Of a stretch of DNA of 44,802 bases, positions 16,346-25,661 are shown piece by piece. A program made the translations under genes and the position numbers. The first letter of the stretch is position 1; the number at the start of each line of letters is the position of its first letter. Origin of the DNA: Sphingomonas albertensis (GTDB lineage Bacteria > Pseudomonadota > Alphaproteobacteria > Sphingomonadales > Sphingomonadaceae); NCBI RefSeq assembly GCF_014358075.1, contig NZ_JACONT010000036.1, positions 1 through 44,802 on the forward strand, written 5' to 3'. The notes beneath the pieces are model-generated. The model made no database searches. It was not told the origin of the DNA and saw nothing but the letters and a program-made list of their open reading frames with translations.

Positions 16346-17758
16346 TCAGCCGTCGGCCAGACCGATCCCGATGCTCGCGCGCGCGCTCTCGGATTCACTG
16401 CTGACTACCGGGTAGGCGCAGTAATCGGCGGCATAATAAGCACTCGGCCGGTGGTTGCCCGACCAGCCGATGCCGCCGAACGGTGCGCCCGACGAAGCAC
16501 CATTTGTCGGCTTGTTCCAGTTGACGATGCCCGCCCGGATGTTCGCCCAGAAGCGGTCGTACAGCGCAGGCGTCTGGCTGATCAACGACGCGGACAGGCC
16601 GTATCGCGTGGCGTTCGCCTCTGCGATCGCGGCGTCGAAATCGTCGACGCGGACGACCTGGAGGATCGGGCCGAACAGTTCGACATCGGGACGGTCGGCG
16701 ACATCGGTGACGTCGATCAGCGCGGGCTTGAGGAACGGCAGGTCCGCGACCGGACGTTCGAGATGACGGATCGGGCGACCGCCGCGCGTGAGCAGTTCGA
16801 GGAAGCTCTCGGTCAGTTGTTCCGCGGCTTCGTTGTCGATCACCGGTCCCATGAACGGCGCGGGGTTGGCATGCGGTTCGCCGACGATGATCCGCCCGAC
16901 CATTTTGTCGAGCGTGGCGATCAGCGGGTCGTAGAGCTTGGTGTCGACGATCAGCCGACGTGCGGCCGTGCAGCGCTGGCCGGCGGTGGTGAAGGCGGAC
17001 TGGATGATCAGGACGGCGGCGGTGTGCAGATCGGGCGCGTCCCATACGACGATCGGGTTGTTGCCGCCCATCTCCAGCGCAAGGATCTTTTCGGGTTTTT
17101 CGGCAAATGCCCGGTTGAGCGCGAGGCCGGTGCTGGCCGAGCCGGTGAATAGCAGGCCGCCGATATCGGGATGCGCGGCGAGGGCCTTGCCTTCGTTCGG
17201 GCCGCCGATGACGAGGCGGATGCACTCGGCCGGCACGCCCGCGGCGCGGAAGCATTCGACGAGGAACGCGCCGACGGCAGGGGTCTTTTCCGACGGCTTG
17301 AAGACGACGGCGTTGCCGGCGATCAGCGCCGGGACGATGTGGCCGTTGGGCAGGTGTGCCGGGAAATTATACGGCCCGAGCACCGCGAGCACGCCGTGCG
17401 GCTTGTGGCGGACGGCGATCCGCGAGCCCATCGTCGCTTCCAGGCGGCGCTGCGCGGTGCGATCGGCATAGGCGCTGACCGAGATGTCGACCTTGGCGAT
17501 GACCGTCTCGACCTCGCCGCGCGCTTCCCAGATCGGCTTGCCGGTCTCGCGCGCGATCAGGTCGGTGAAGGCGTCGTTGCGCTGGCGGACGATGTTGGCA
17601 AAGCGCCGCATCGTCTCGATCCGGAAGGCGAGCGGTTTCGATGCCCAGCTCGACCAGCCGGCGCGGGCGCAGGCGACTTCGGCATCGACGTCGCCGATCG
17701 GATGGCGCCAGAGGACCGCACCGGTGGCGGGCTCGTAGGAGATGATCTCGTCGGACAT
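16346..17758 (-). CDS. astD: Succinylglutamate-semialdehyde dehydrogenase
   Basis: NAD-dependent aldehyde dehydrogenase of 470 aa. Marks of the AstD subfamily are PYNFPAHLPNGHIVPALIAG and the active-site block TTAGQRCTAARRL with Cys263 and the general-base Glu in LALEMGGNNP. AstD performs the fourth step of the AST arginine degradation pathway. The other ast genes are not beside it; the closest upstream genes are selO and an alpha/beta hydrolase. The stop lies after an unusual Ser/Ala-rich tail. Subfamily assignment is good; pathway use is inferred. Confidence 0.88.
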   Translation of the reverse strand: MSDEIISYEPATGAVLWRHPIGDVDAEVACARAGWSSWASKPLAFRIETMRRFANIVRQRNDAFTDLIARETGKPIWEARGEVETVIAKVDISVSAYADRTAQRRLEATMGSRIAVRHKPHGVLAVLGPYNFPAHLPNGHIVPALIAGNAVVFKPSEKTPAVGAFLVECFRAAGVPAECIRLVIGGPNEGKALAAHPDIGGLLFTGSASTGLALNRAFAEKPEKILALEMGGNNPIVVWDAPDLHTAAVLIIQSAFTTAGQRCTAARRLIVDTKLYDPLIATLDKMVGRIIVGEPHANPAPFMGPVIDNEAAEQLTESFLELLTRGGRPIRHLERPVADLPFLKPALIDVTDVADRPDVELFGPILQVVRVDDFDAAIAEANATRYGLSASLISQTPALYDRFWANIRAGIVNWNKPTNGASSGAPFGGIGWSGNHRPSAYYAADYCAYPVVSSESESARASIGIGLADG

Positions 17759-17816
17759 GCGTCACTCTTGCCTTGATTCGCGGCGGGTTTCCACTGGGGG
17801 ATGTGCCGCGCTGCTT

Positions 17817-17928
17817 CCCCCCTTCCCTGGAAGGGAGGGGGCGGGGGTGGGGCGGGTTCCATGGGTTCAGACGTTTGCGGCTCAAACCGGCCGACCCACC
17901 CCCAGCCCCTCCCTTCCAGGGAGGGGAG
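17817..17928. repeat. Paired intergenic palindrome, family B
   Basis: Inverse arms CCCTTCCCTGGAAGGGAGGG (around 17820) and CCCCTCCCTTCCAGGGAGGG (around 17906) with GGGTGGGGC/CCCACCCCC extensions, between astD and selO. Confidence 0.75.
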
Positions 17929-17931
17929 CAT

Positions 17932-19293
17932 TTATTCGGCTAGCGCTTCGCCCATTTCGCGGATCGTGGCGATCTTGGCGTTGAGCAGCGACCATTCGTC
18001 GTGCTCGGCGATCGCCGCCCAGATTGCTTCCACTTCGTCGATCAGCATGCTGCACGGTTCGCCCGACCAATAGGGATGCGAGCGGTCTTTTCGCGGTTCG
18101 TACGACGCGAGTGCCGCGCGGACCTGGTCCCATTGCGCGTCGTACGTGTCCGGCAGGTTTCCGCCGAACACATCGAAGAAGAACCGGTCGATGCCGACGC
18201 CCGAGGTGCGCAGGGCGCGTTCGGTGGCCTGGACGAGGTCGCGGTCGGCGTCGGGGTCGCGCGGACGGACGCCGAGCCGCCAGAGGATCGCCTGCGTGAC
18301 TTCGGGTTGATAGCGCGGGCCGAACTGGTCGAGCGCGGCGACGAGCGGGTCGCTGTCGGCGATCTGGCGAAGCGCGACCGCGAGTTGCATCACGTCCCAG
18401 TGGATCGCCTCGGGCTGGCGGCCGAACGCATACAGCCCCTGATGGTCGAAATAGGCGGCGGTGAAGGCCGGATCCCAGGTCGGCGCGAACCGCCACGGGC
18501 CGTAATCGAAGCTATCGCCGGTGACGTTGATGTTGTCGGAATTGAGGACGCCGTGGACGAACCCTGCCGCCATGTAGCGCGCCGCGAGCCGCGCGGTGCG
18601 ACCGACGACGAGGTCGAGCAGGCGGACCGGGTCGTCGCTGTCCTCTTCGTACAGGTTGCGCAGCGTATAGCCGACGAGCTTGCGCAAGCCCGCCTCGTTG
18701 CGCTCGTAGGCGAGGCGCTGGAAGCTGCCGATGCGGACATGGCTGTGATTGAGCCGGACCAGGACGGCGGAACGGGTCGGACTGGGCTCGTCGCCGCGCT
18801 GGAGTTCCTCGCCGGTCTCGATCAGCGACAGCGTGCGCGAGGTGGGGACGTTCAGCGCCTCGAGCATTTCGGTGGCGAGGATTTCGCGGACACCGCCCTT
18901 CAGCGTTAGGCGGCCGTCGCCGGCGCGGCTCCACGGGGTCTGGCCCGAGCCCTTGGTGCCGAGGTCCATCAGGCGGCCACGATCGTCGCGCATCTGCGCG
19001 AAGGTAAAGCCGCGGCCGTCACCGAGATCGGGATTGTAGTTGCGGAACTGATGGCCGTGATAGCGTAGCGCGAAGGGCTGGGGGAGCGTGCCGGGCAAAG
19101 GCTCGAACCGGCCGAAATGGCGGGTCCATTCGTCATCGGTCAGCGTGTCGACGCCGATCTGCGCGGCGGCGCGGTCGTTGCGGAAGCGGAGCCGGGTCTC
19201 GGGGAAGTTGGCGGGGGCGACGGGATCGAAGAAGCCGTCCCCCAGCGTTAGCAGTTCGGCTTCGGGGCGATACACTTGCGGGCGGGTGGGCAT
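17932..19293 (-). CDS. selO: Protein adenylyltransferase SelO (YdiU family)
   Basis: Pseudokinase-fold enzyme of 453 aa that transfers AMP from ATP to Ser, Thr or Tyr of target proteins. In E. coli it is linked to redox stress. Conserved parts are LRYHGHQFRNYNPDLGDGRG (77-96), DLGTKGSGQTPWSRAGDGRL (110-129) with Lys114, and the catalytic/metal loop HGVLNSDNINVTGDSFDYGP (247-266) with Asp253, Asn254 and Asp263. The C-terminal Cys/Sec motif of some homologues is absent. The start is 37 bases from the divergent hydrolase gene, so the two share a very short control region. Confidence 0.93.
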   Translation of the reverse strand: MPTRPQVYRPEAELLTLGDGFFDPVAPANFPETRLRFRNDRAAAQIGVDTLTDDEWTRHFGRFEPLPGTLPQPFALRYHGHQFRNYNPDLGDGRGFTFAQMRDDRGRLMDLGTKGSGQTPWSRAGDGRLTLKGGVREILATEMLEALNVPTSRTLSLIETGEELQRGDEPSPTRSAVLVRLNHSHVRIGSFQRLAYERNEAGLRKLVGYTLRNLYEEDSDDPVRLLDLVVGRTARLAARYMAAGFVHGVLNSDNINVTGDSFDYGPWRFAPTWDPAFTAAYFDHQGLYAFGRQPEAIHWDVMQLAVALRQIADSDPLVAALDQFGPRYQPEVTQAILWRLGVRPRDPDADRDLVQATERALRTSGVGIDRFFFDVFGGNLPDTYDAQWDQVRAALASYEPRKDRSHPYWSGEPCSMLIDEVEAIWAAIAEHDEWSLLNAKIATIREMGEALAE

Positions 19294-19330
19294 GCGGCGA
19301 TATGGTGGCCGCTACCCGAAGGACGCAACC

Positions 19331-20212
19331 ATGGCCGCTTACGAAAACCTCTATTGGTGGTCCAACGACGGGCTGAGACTACACGCGAGGGACTATCCAG
19401 GGGGCAAGGAAGGTCAGCCGCCGATCCTCTGCATGCCCGGCCTGACGCGAAACGCGCGCGATTTCGACGCGCTGGCGGCGCGGCTCGCGGGGCGGTGGCG
19501 GCTGATCGCGGTGGATTTCCGCGGGCGCGGCGAGAGCGCGTACGCGAAGGATCCGATGTCGTACGTGCCCTTGACGTATGTGCAGGACGTCGAGGCGTTG
19601 CTGACCGAGCTGGGTATCGACCGGTATATCGCGTTCGGGACGTCGCTCGGTGGGATCGTGACGATGCTGATGGCGGGGCCTTCGCGCGGCCGGATGATGG
19701 CGGCGCTGCTCAACGATGTAGGGCCGGAGATCGATGCGCAGGGGCTGTCGCGGATTCGCGGCTATGTCGGCAAGGCGAGCGTCTTCCCGACCTGGATGCA
19801 CGCCGCGCGGTGCGTCTCCGAGAACAACGCCGACGTCTATCCCGATTGGCAGATTGAGGATTGGCTGGCGATGGCGAAGCGGCTGTACCGCCTGAACAGT
19901 TCTGGGCGGATCGTGCTCGATTACGACCTGAAGATCGCCGAGCCGTTCCGCGTGCCGGGCAACGAGGCGGGGCCGGATATGTGGCAGGCGCTGGGCTCGC
20001 TTCGCGACGTACCGACCTTGATCGTGCGCGGTGGGCGATCGGACTTGTTGTCGGCGGCGACGGCGGAACGGATGGCGGCGTCGCTCGATCGCGCCGAGCT
20101 CGTGACCGTGCCGGGCGTCGGTCATGCGCCGACGCTGAGCGAGCCGATGCTGCACGATTCGATCGACGGGTTGCTGGCGCGCGCGCTTGAGGGGGCCGCG
20201 ATCCGCGCTTAG
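19331..20212 (+). CDS. Alpha/beta-fold hydrolase
   Basis: Hydrolase of 293 aa. The nucleophile elbow GTSLGG has Ser105. The oxyanion and early strand are in ILCMPGLTRNARDF and VDFRGRGESAYAKDP. The catalytic His is likely in VPGVGHAPTL near the C-terminus. It resembles haloperoxidase, esterase and lactonase-type family members; the substrate cannot be told. The ATG at 19331 follows a weak AAGGAC ribosome-binding site. Frames starting further upstream (19088) are antisense to selO. An SDR gene follows after 57 bases and may be cotranscribed. Confidence 0.85.
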   Translation: MAAYENLYWWSNDGLRLHARDYPGGKEGQPPILCMPGLTRNARDFDALAARLAGRWRLIAVDFRGRGESAYAKDPMSYVPLTYVQDVEALLTELGIDRYIAFGTSLGGIVTMLMAGPSRGRMMAALLNDVGPEIDAQGLSRIRGYVGKASVFPTWMHAARCVSENNADVYPDWQIEDWLAMAKRLYRLNSSGRIVLDYDLKIAEPFRVPGNEAGPDMWQALGSLRDVPTLIVRGGRSDLLSAATAERMAASLDRAELVTVPGVGHAPTLSEPMLHDSIDGLLARALEGAAIRA

Positions 20213-20269
20213 GGGAGAGCGGGGCCGCATACCGCTGGCCGATAATCTGCTGATAATCCGGGATACTTG

Positions 20270-21028
20270 ATGACCGAACTCTCCGACGCCCACACGACCG
20301 TCCGCCCGCTGAAGGGCCGCCGGGCCATCATTACCGGGGGCACCACGGGGATCGGCCGGGCGATCGCAGTGCTGCTCGCTGCGGAAGGGGCGAAGGTCTT
20401 CATCTGCGGCCGCGACGAGCGCTATCTTCAGGACGCGCTCGCGCGCATTCGCGAAGTCGGCGAGGGCGACGGGATGATCACCGAGCTTGCCGATCCCGAC
20501 AAGGTCCGTGCGTTCTTCGATGCGGGCGAGGCGTATCTCGGCGGCTTCGACATCACCGTCGTCAACGCGGCGGTTGCGGCCGGCGGCCTGACGCAGATGA
20601 GCGAGGACGAGCTTCGTTACGCGATCGCGGTCGACTTCACCGCCTATCTGCTCAGCGCGCATCACGCTGCGCACCGCATGAAGCCGATCAGCGACATCGT
20701 CATCATCGGCTCGCTCAGCGCGCATATCCTCGGGCCGAGCTCGACGGTGTATGCCGGGGTGAAGTCCGGGATCGCCGGCTTCTCGGAGGCATTGCGACGC
20801 GAACTGGGGCCCAAGGGGATCAAGGTCTCGCTGGTCGAGCCAGGCAAGGTCGGGTCGAACATGCAGTATCCGGACGTTCCCGACGACAAGCAGCGCCAGA
20901 TGATCGAGGCGGAGCAGATGCTGCGCGCAGAGGATATCGCGGTCGGTGTGGAGTTCGTGCTGACGCAGCCGACCCGGACGGTGATCCAGCAGATCGTCAT
21001 CGTGCCCCGGGCGCTGGAGGGGGAGTAG
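20270..21028 (+). CDS. SDR family NAD(P)-dependent oxidoreductase
   Basis: Classical short-chain dehydrogenase of 252 aa. The cofactor motif TGGTTGIGRAIA is at 22-33, the NNAG-equivalent VVNAAVAAGG near 97-106, and the catalytic set Ser148, Tyr161 and Lys165 is intact with normal spacing. The C-terminal block VSLVEPGKVGSNM is also typical. The substrate is unknown. The ATG at 20270 is preferred over the TTG one codon upstream. Located between the hydrolase and a GH130 enzyme. Confidence 0.88.
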   Translation: MTELSDAHTTVRPLKGRRAIITGGTTGIGRAIAVLLAAEGAKVFICGRDERYLQDALARIREVGEGDGMITELADPDKVRAFFDAGEAYLGGFDITVVNAAVAAGGLTQMSEDELRYAIAVDFTAYLLSAHHAAHRMKPISDIVIIGSLSAHILGPSSTVYAGVKSGIAGFSEALRRELGPKGIKVSLVEPGKVGSNMQYPDVPDDKQRQMIEAEQMLRAEDIAVGVEFVLTQPTRTVIQQIVIVPRALEGE

Positions 21029-21040
21029 GCTTCTCTTCGT

Positions 21041-21122
21041 TGTTCTCCCGCGTAGGCGGGAGCCCAGGGTTACACAGGATTGCGTTTGTGATCCTGGGCC
21101 CCCGCCTTCGCGGGGGAACACA
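21041..21122. repeat. Paired intergenic palindrome, family A
   Basis: TTCTCCCGCGTAGGCGGGAG (21043-21062) plus CCCAGG is mirrored by CCTGGG plus CCCCCGCCTTCGCGGGGG (21100-21117). The outer TGTT/AACA ends also pair. It separates the SDR gene from the GH130 gene. Confidence 0.8.
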
Positions 21123-21149
21123 ATGGATTGCGCATCAAAGGAGAATAGC

Positions 21150-22259
21150 ATGTTCGACCAGCTCGTCTTCACCCCCGCCGATATCGATCTGTCGCGCTCG
21201 CCGCTGGCGGGGAAGGTCGGCGCCGAGACCTATGTGCTCGGCGCATTCAATCCGGGGATGACCCGGCTGGCGAACGGCAATCTGCTGCTGATGGTGCGCG
21301 TCGCCGAGGCGCTGAAAAAGCCGATCAAGGACGGCAACGTCCACGCGATCCGCTGGGAGGACGGCGCGTATGTGCTCGACGCGTGGCCGTTGCAGATGGT
21401 GGATACCAAGGACCCGCGCAAATTCCTGATCCCTGGGGGCGGGTGGAAGGTGATGGCGCTGACGTCGTTGTCGTGGTTGCTGCCGGTCGAGCTGGATGCC
21501 GAGGGGCGCTCGGTGGTTGCGGTGCATTACGACAAGGCGATCGCGCCGCGGACGTCGTACCAATGCTACGGCGTCGAGGATGCGCGCATCTCAAAGGTCG
21601 GCGACCGCTATCTGATGACCACCTGCTCGGTCAGCCCGGAGCGGCATTCGACCACGTTGTACACGTCCGCCGATGCGCTCGACTGGCAGCTCGAGGGGAT
21701 CGTTCTCGATCACCAGAACAAGGACATGCTGATCTTCGAAGGGCTGATCGACGGGCAATATTGGGCGCAGACGCGGCCGCTCGGCGACCTGTATTTTGCC
21801 TATCCGCCGAACAGCGAATGGCGGGCCGGGCCGTCAATCAACCTGTCGCGTTCGCCTGATGCGCTGCACTGGAAGCCGCACGACAAGCCCGGTATCCGCC
21901 CGCACGCCGCCACCGTCTCGACCGCGCGGATGGGTGGCGGCGCACCGCCGATCCTGACCGATCGCGGCTGGCTGACGCTGTGGCACGGGGTCGAGCCGTC
22001 GGGCGTGGTCGGCATCTACCGCACCTATTGGTCGATCCTCGACAAGGACGACCCGTCGATCACGGTCGCGACCGAGCACACCGCGCTGCTGGAACCGAAC
22101 CCCGCGCTGACCGAGCCGCTGAAAGACCGGATGTACCTCGACAACGTCGTCTTCACGACCGGCATCGCGGATGCCGGGGACTTCTACGTCGTCGCGAGCG
22201 GCGAGGCGGATCTGGCGTGCCGGATCACGCATATCGCGAAGGACATGTTCAGCCGGTGA
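21150..22259 (+). CDS. Glycoside hydrolase family 130 (beta-mannoside phosphorylase-like) protein
   Basis: Five-bladed beta-propeller enzyme family, 369 aa. Indicative stretches are FNPGMTRLANGNLLLMVRVA near residues 33-52, GVEDARISKVGDRYLMTTCS (about 143-162), GGGAPPILTDRGWLTLWHGV (about 261-280) and LDNVVFTTG near the end. GH130 members phosphorolyse or hydrolyse beta-mannosides. The sequence fits the family but not a specific substrate. A strong AAAGGAGA ribosome-binding site precedes the ATG at 21150. The 3' end overlaps the convergent exonuclease gene by 11 bases. No other mannan-use genes are adjacent. Confidence 0.85.
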   Translation: MFDQLVFTPADIDLSRSPLAGKVGAETYVLGAFNPGMTRLANGNLLLMVRVAEALKKPIKDGNVHAIRWEDGAYVLDAWPLQMVDTKDPRKFLIPGGGWKVMALTSLSWLLPVELDAEGRSVVAVHYDKAIAPRTSYQCYGVEDARISKVGDRYLMTTCSVSPERHSTTLYTSADALDWQLEGIVLDHQNKDMLIFEGLIDGQYWAQTRPLGDLYFAYPPNSEWRAGPSINLSRSPDALHWKPHDKPGIRPHAATVSTARMGGGAPPILTDRGWLTLWHGVEPSGVVGIYRTYWSILDKDDPSITVATEHTALLEPNPALTEPLKDRMYLDNVVFTTGIADAGDFYVVASGEADLACRITHIAKDMFSR

Positions 22260-23133
22260 TCGGTCCTGCCGCCAGACCCGGCAGGTCCAGCTCGTGTTCG
22301 GACACGATCCGGATCGCACCACCGAGGCGGCGATACTGCTCGGCTCGGCGGAACGCGCCGCTGTTGCGGACGGAATAGGCGTACGGCGCGCGTCCGGCTA
22401 TCACCAGCGCGGTCGTGGTGTTGCCGACGGCCGAGACGATCCGGCCACCCAGCGCGGCGATCCGGCAGGCCAGGGCACCATCCCGGGGTTCGCCAAGGAT
22501 CGCGATCCGCTCGCCGCTGAGCGGTCCGGACGGCGCAGGGCGCGGGGCGGGCCCGGGCTTGCGCGGCGGGGCGAGCCATTCGTCGAGCGCGATACCGGTA
22601 TGGTCGATCGCCTTGACGATCACCCAGCCGGCCGCGCGCGCATCGCTCAGCGCGTCGTGATGCTTGTGCGCGATCCCCAGATATCGGGCGAGCAGCCCGA
22701 GCCGGTGGCTCTCCAGATCGGGCCAGGCGCGCTTGGCGACGCGTACGCTGTCGAGCCAGACCGTCTCGATCGCAGGGCGATCATGGACCCTGCATGCAGC
22801 CGCCAGCGCGCCCTTGTCGAAATAGGAATGCGCCACCGTCGTTCGACCGGAAAGATGGCCGTGGACGATGCCGTGGACGTCGGCGAAGCTCGGCTGGCCG
22901 ACGACGTGGTGCTCGGCGATGCCGTGGATGCGGGTGTTGAACAGGTGGAATTCGTCGCGCGGATCGAGCAGCGTCTCGTATTCGAAGATCTCGCGCCCGT
23001 CGCGAAACCCGACGATGCCGATCTGGCAGATGCTGCTGACCCGCGAACAGGCGGTCTCGACGTCGATCACGACGAAATCCGGGGGCAGGGTGTCGGCGGG
23101 GTCGGATCGCGTCACGGTCGAGATGTCGAGCAT
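22249..23133 (-). CDS. DEDDh 3'-5' exonuclease with C-terminal BRCT domain
   Basis: Protein of 294 aa. An N-terminal DnaQ-like exonuclease (about 18-185) has Asp24 and Glu26 in VVIDVETA and the late HDALSDA motif (H-x4-D). A Pro-rich linker (PPRKPGPAPRPAPSG) leads to a BRCT-like domain (about 205-290) with LSGERIAILG, ALGGRIVSAVGNTTTALVIA and GAIRIVSEHEL. It resembles stand-alone polymerase III epsilon-like proteins rather than the replicative subunit. A DNA repair or RNA-trimming role is inferred. ATG at 23133 follows weak purines; an in-frame ATG five codons upstream is possible. Confidence 0.88.
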   Translation of the reverse strand: MLDISTVTRSDPADTLPPDFVVIDVETACSRVSSICQIGIVGFRDGREIFEYETLLDPRDEFHLFNTRIHGIAEHHVVGQPSFADVHGIVHGHLSGRTTVAHSYFDKGALAAACRVHDRPAIETVWLDSVRVAKRAWPDLESHRLGLLARYLGIAHKHHDALSDARAAGWVIVKAIDHTGIALDEWLAPPRKPGPAPRPAPSGPLSGERIAILGEPRDGALACRIAALGGRIVSAVGNTTTALVIAGRAPYAYSVRNSGAFRRAEQYRRLGGAIRIVSEHELDLPGLAAGPITG

Positions 23134-23286
23134 CGCGCCTCCATGCACGCATGTGCGCGGCGGATAAACATCTTTGGAAGAAGCCGGAATTGGGCCGGAG
23201 CCTGAAAAGCCGGTCGGCGCGGCGCGAGGCGAATTGCGCCCTTGCCGGTTCTCAGCGGCCGGGTCCCTCCGCGCAGCGCCGCCCGG

Positions 23287-23556
23287 TCATTCCACGGCGC
23301 ACCAGAACCGTACCGTCGACGACGGGTCTGCCCGATGCAGATTGGTGGTGAGCAATCCGAGCGTCATGGCGCAATTCTGCCGGTTGAAATCCCCGGATCG
23401 TATGGAGTTGAAGCTGGCGAAGTGGACCCTCGGCGCGCTGTCGTTCGAGGAGCGATAGAGCCGGTAGGTCGCTCCGGCCATCGGCGTGCAGCCGCCCGAT
23501 ATAACGCCCAGTATAACGATCGTGGCAAGCGCCGTCAGTGCCGTAATGCCGTGCAA
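23287..23556 (-). CDS. Small putative lipoprotein
   Basis: Unrecognised protein of 89 aa. The N-terminus is a hydrophobic signal ending in GVISGGC, with Cys23 as the probable lipidated residue. The mature part contains YRLYRSSNDSAPRVHFASF and a Cys pair, one near the middle (NRQNCAM) and one in the RFWCAVE tail. I recall similar short sphingomonad lipoproteins with the same YLYRNS..NREC..RYWC layout, but this is memory, not a search. The only suitable start is TTG at 23556, and an AGGGGA element lies somewhat too far upstream. Start is uncertain. Confidence 0.6.
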   Translation of the reverse strand: MHGITALTALATIVILGVISGGCTPMAGATYRLYRSSNDSAPRVHFASFNSIRSGDFNRQNCAMTLGLLTTNLHRADPSSTVRFWCAVE

Positions 23557-23921
23557 TGCATGTGTGATCGCGATGTCCCCTAGAGGTCCAAATGGGTCGC
23601 CCGAAGACTTCAGGCAAGCGGCAAGGTTGCGTAGCCGACTATCGGATCTCGCAATAATTCAGGCATTCGTCTTTTTATTGGGGAAAGACATGATCTTGCT
23701 GTTTTCAGTGCAATATTCAGGTGCCGTATAAATTGCGCGGATTTCGTCCCGTTTAGGATCAAACCGGATCCCGACGGCCCCGAACACCCGAAAGGACGAT
23801 CGATCCGAGTGGTTCGATCAGCCAAAGTCCTGCCGTGCTGCGCCCGACTGGTCCGGCCACCCGGCGCTAGCCGGCATGCGCGGATCTGCCATCTTTCTCG
23901 AAAAGGCTCGAGAAACGGGGA
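23557..23921. other. Intergenic stretch without recognised features
   Basis: About 365 bases, AT-richer than the flanks around 23640-23760. Only short antisense frames occur here, without family resemblance or ribosome-binding sites. No repeat of the families A-E is present, unusual for a gap of this size in the window. Confidence 0.5.
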
Positions 23922-24593
23922 TCAACGCGTGAACAAGAACCCCACGCAGAACAGGAACGTCGCACCTTCCAGCAGCCCTACAAATACGTTCCCGGCGGCG
24001 CGCAATAGATTGATGCTCAGCGCCTGTGCGAACCACCGCGTTTCTACGATCCAGAAATTCACGATGCTCGATCCGACGAGCCAATGGCCCACCATCCGCG
24101 TCACTTCGTGTTGGTCGAACCCAAAGCTGCTACCGACACTCAGGCCGAGTGCAAAAACAGCTGCCGGATAACATTGCTCGTAGAAAGGCTGCTGTAGAGA
24201 AGTGCGATCGAGCTTGATCTTGCGCCTGCGCACCATCCGCGCTGCCAGGAAGAGTGGGAAACCAGCGAAAACGACGACGCGAAGGACCAGGGCACTCGCA
24301 TTGTCGTTGACCAGGTCGGCGAGGTCGTGATGATTGGCGATAATTTCGTCGGTCTGGCCCAGCGCCGTGGAGACCGTGTGCGCCAACAACAGCGTCAGAG
24401 CCAGAAACAGGGGCGGACTGAGCACCGACGCATATCGTTCATCGTCGGGGAGCGCCATTTCGCGCTCGATCTGCTTCATCGTACCGACCGGTCGCAACAG
24501 CGCCTGCCAAAGCGTAAGGGGGAAGAAGATCACCCAGCTCATGACCTCGTAGAGGAGTTCATCGAGCGAATTTAGCCACTTCATAAAGTCCAT
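23922..24593 (-). CDS. Multi-pass membrane protein of unknown function
   Basis: Protein of 223 aa with about five hydrophobic segments: near 18-33 (VMSWVIFFPLTLWQALL), 60-78 (SPPLFLALTLLLAHTV), 99-118, 140-158 and 195-220. The N-terminal block MKWLNSLDELLYEVMSW is the most distinctive part. I have seen comparable permease-like hypothetical proteins in sphingomonads, without known function. ATG at 24593 is used; Met4 is an alternative, and neither has a clear ribosome-binding site. It is divergent from the frameshifted secreted-protein gene. Confidence 0.75.
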   Translation of the reverse strand: MDFMKWLNSLDELLYEVMSWVIFFPLTLWQALLRPVGTMKQIEREMALPDDERYASVLSPPLFLALTLLLAHTVSTALGQTDEIIANHHDLADLVNDNASALVLRVVVFAGFPLFLAARMVRRRKIKLDRTSLQQPFYEQCYPAAVFALGLSVGSSFGFDQHEVTRMVGHWLVGSSIVNFWIVETRWFAQALSINLLRAAGNVFVGLLEGATFLFCVGFLFTR

Positions 24594-24792
24594 ATCGCAT
24601 GATGTGCGATGTAGAATTTGATCGCAACGGTTTGCTATTCGTTATCGTCGGGTTTCCGAGGCTCGCCCACGGCGGAACCCGCGGCAGCAATAAGTGATTG
24701 AGAAGCGTCGACAGTGATGGACGCCGTCATCCCGCTTCCATAAACTCGTCGCATTGATGAACAGGTAGTTTCGAACGAACGGGAGAGTCGCC

Positions 24793-25661
24793 ATGCGTTA
24801 TCGAGCACACGTGTCGAAGATCACGACCGCAGTTCTTTTAGGAGCAGCACTTCCGGCGGTTGCCGATGCGCAATCTACGGGGCTCGAGGACATGGTAGGC
24901 GCCCGTGCCGGCCAAGCTGAGATGGAGTTGCAGCGGCGCGGCTACGTCAACATCCGCGGTGAGCAGGGTGATGATCGCGCCTATACCTATTGGTGGAACG
25001 CCGATCGCCGCCAGTGCGTCAGCATCGCCACGATGGACGGCCGCTACAATTCCATCCAACCGACCACGTCCCCCGATTGCAGGAAGCCCGCGAACCTTCG
25101 CCCCAACCCCAACTACGGTGGACCGCCTGCGTCCCGGCCGCGCCCCGACTATGAACCCGATCCGGCATATGGACGCGCGCCAGCGGGGTCCGGTGGCGGT
25201 CAGGCCAACTCTCCGTCGGGGGGGGGCCGGTCGTCGATGGAAGGAACGTGGAACTGGGGCTCGTCTGTTTCGGGGACGGGTCGAAGACCGGTTTCGCCAG
25301 TGGTACGACATGGAATTGGAACCGTGAACGTGATCGGTATGAGTCCGGCAATTACACCGAAACCAGAAGGGAGGTCTTCGATGCCTCGCTCACGATCCAG
25401 ACGTGGGCGGGGGGTGGACGTATCCGGCTACCCAAATCGCTGATCCCGCCGATCAATTCTCGTGGCGATCAGGGATGGTGGGACCTGCGCGACGTATCCG
25501 TCAGCCCCGATACGATCCGCGCCAGTTACCGCCTGAACGGGTTGAACAAGCCGAAGCTGACGATCGACCGGTGCAGCGGCCGCATCACGGTCGAGGGTAT
25601 GAGCAACTATGGTTTTCGCGGCACATGCGACACGATCGGGCACGAACCGCGGCGATTCTAG
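24793..25661 (+). CDS. Secreted hypothetical protein, frameshifted at a run of nine G
   Basis: The first frame (24793-25443) starts with a Sec signal (to about residue 26, VADAQS), then a domain with MELQRRGYVNIRGEQGDD, YTYWWNADRRQCVSIATMDG and a Cys pair, then a Pro/Gly-rich linker. At 25218-25226 lie nine consecutive G. After them this frame turns into Arg/Ser-rich nonsense. The frame starting at 25227 instead gives an ordered domain to the stop at 25661: VVDGRNVELGLVCFGDGSK, TLTIDRC-like LTIDRCSGRITVEGMSNYGF and RGTCDTIG. One extra G would join them into one protein of 289 aa. This is either a sequence error, a true mutation or phase variation. Confidence 0.72.
25218..25226 (+). repeat. 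Homopolymeric G9 tract
   Basis: Nine G in a row inside the gene at 24793-25661, exactly where the reading frame changes. It lies in a glycine-encoding linker (SPSGGG). Ten or seven G would restore the full-length frame. Confidence 0.9.
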
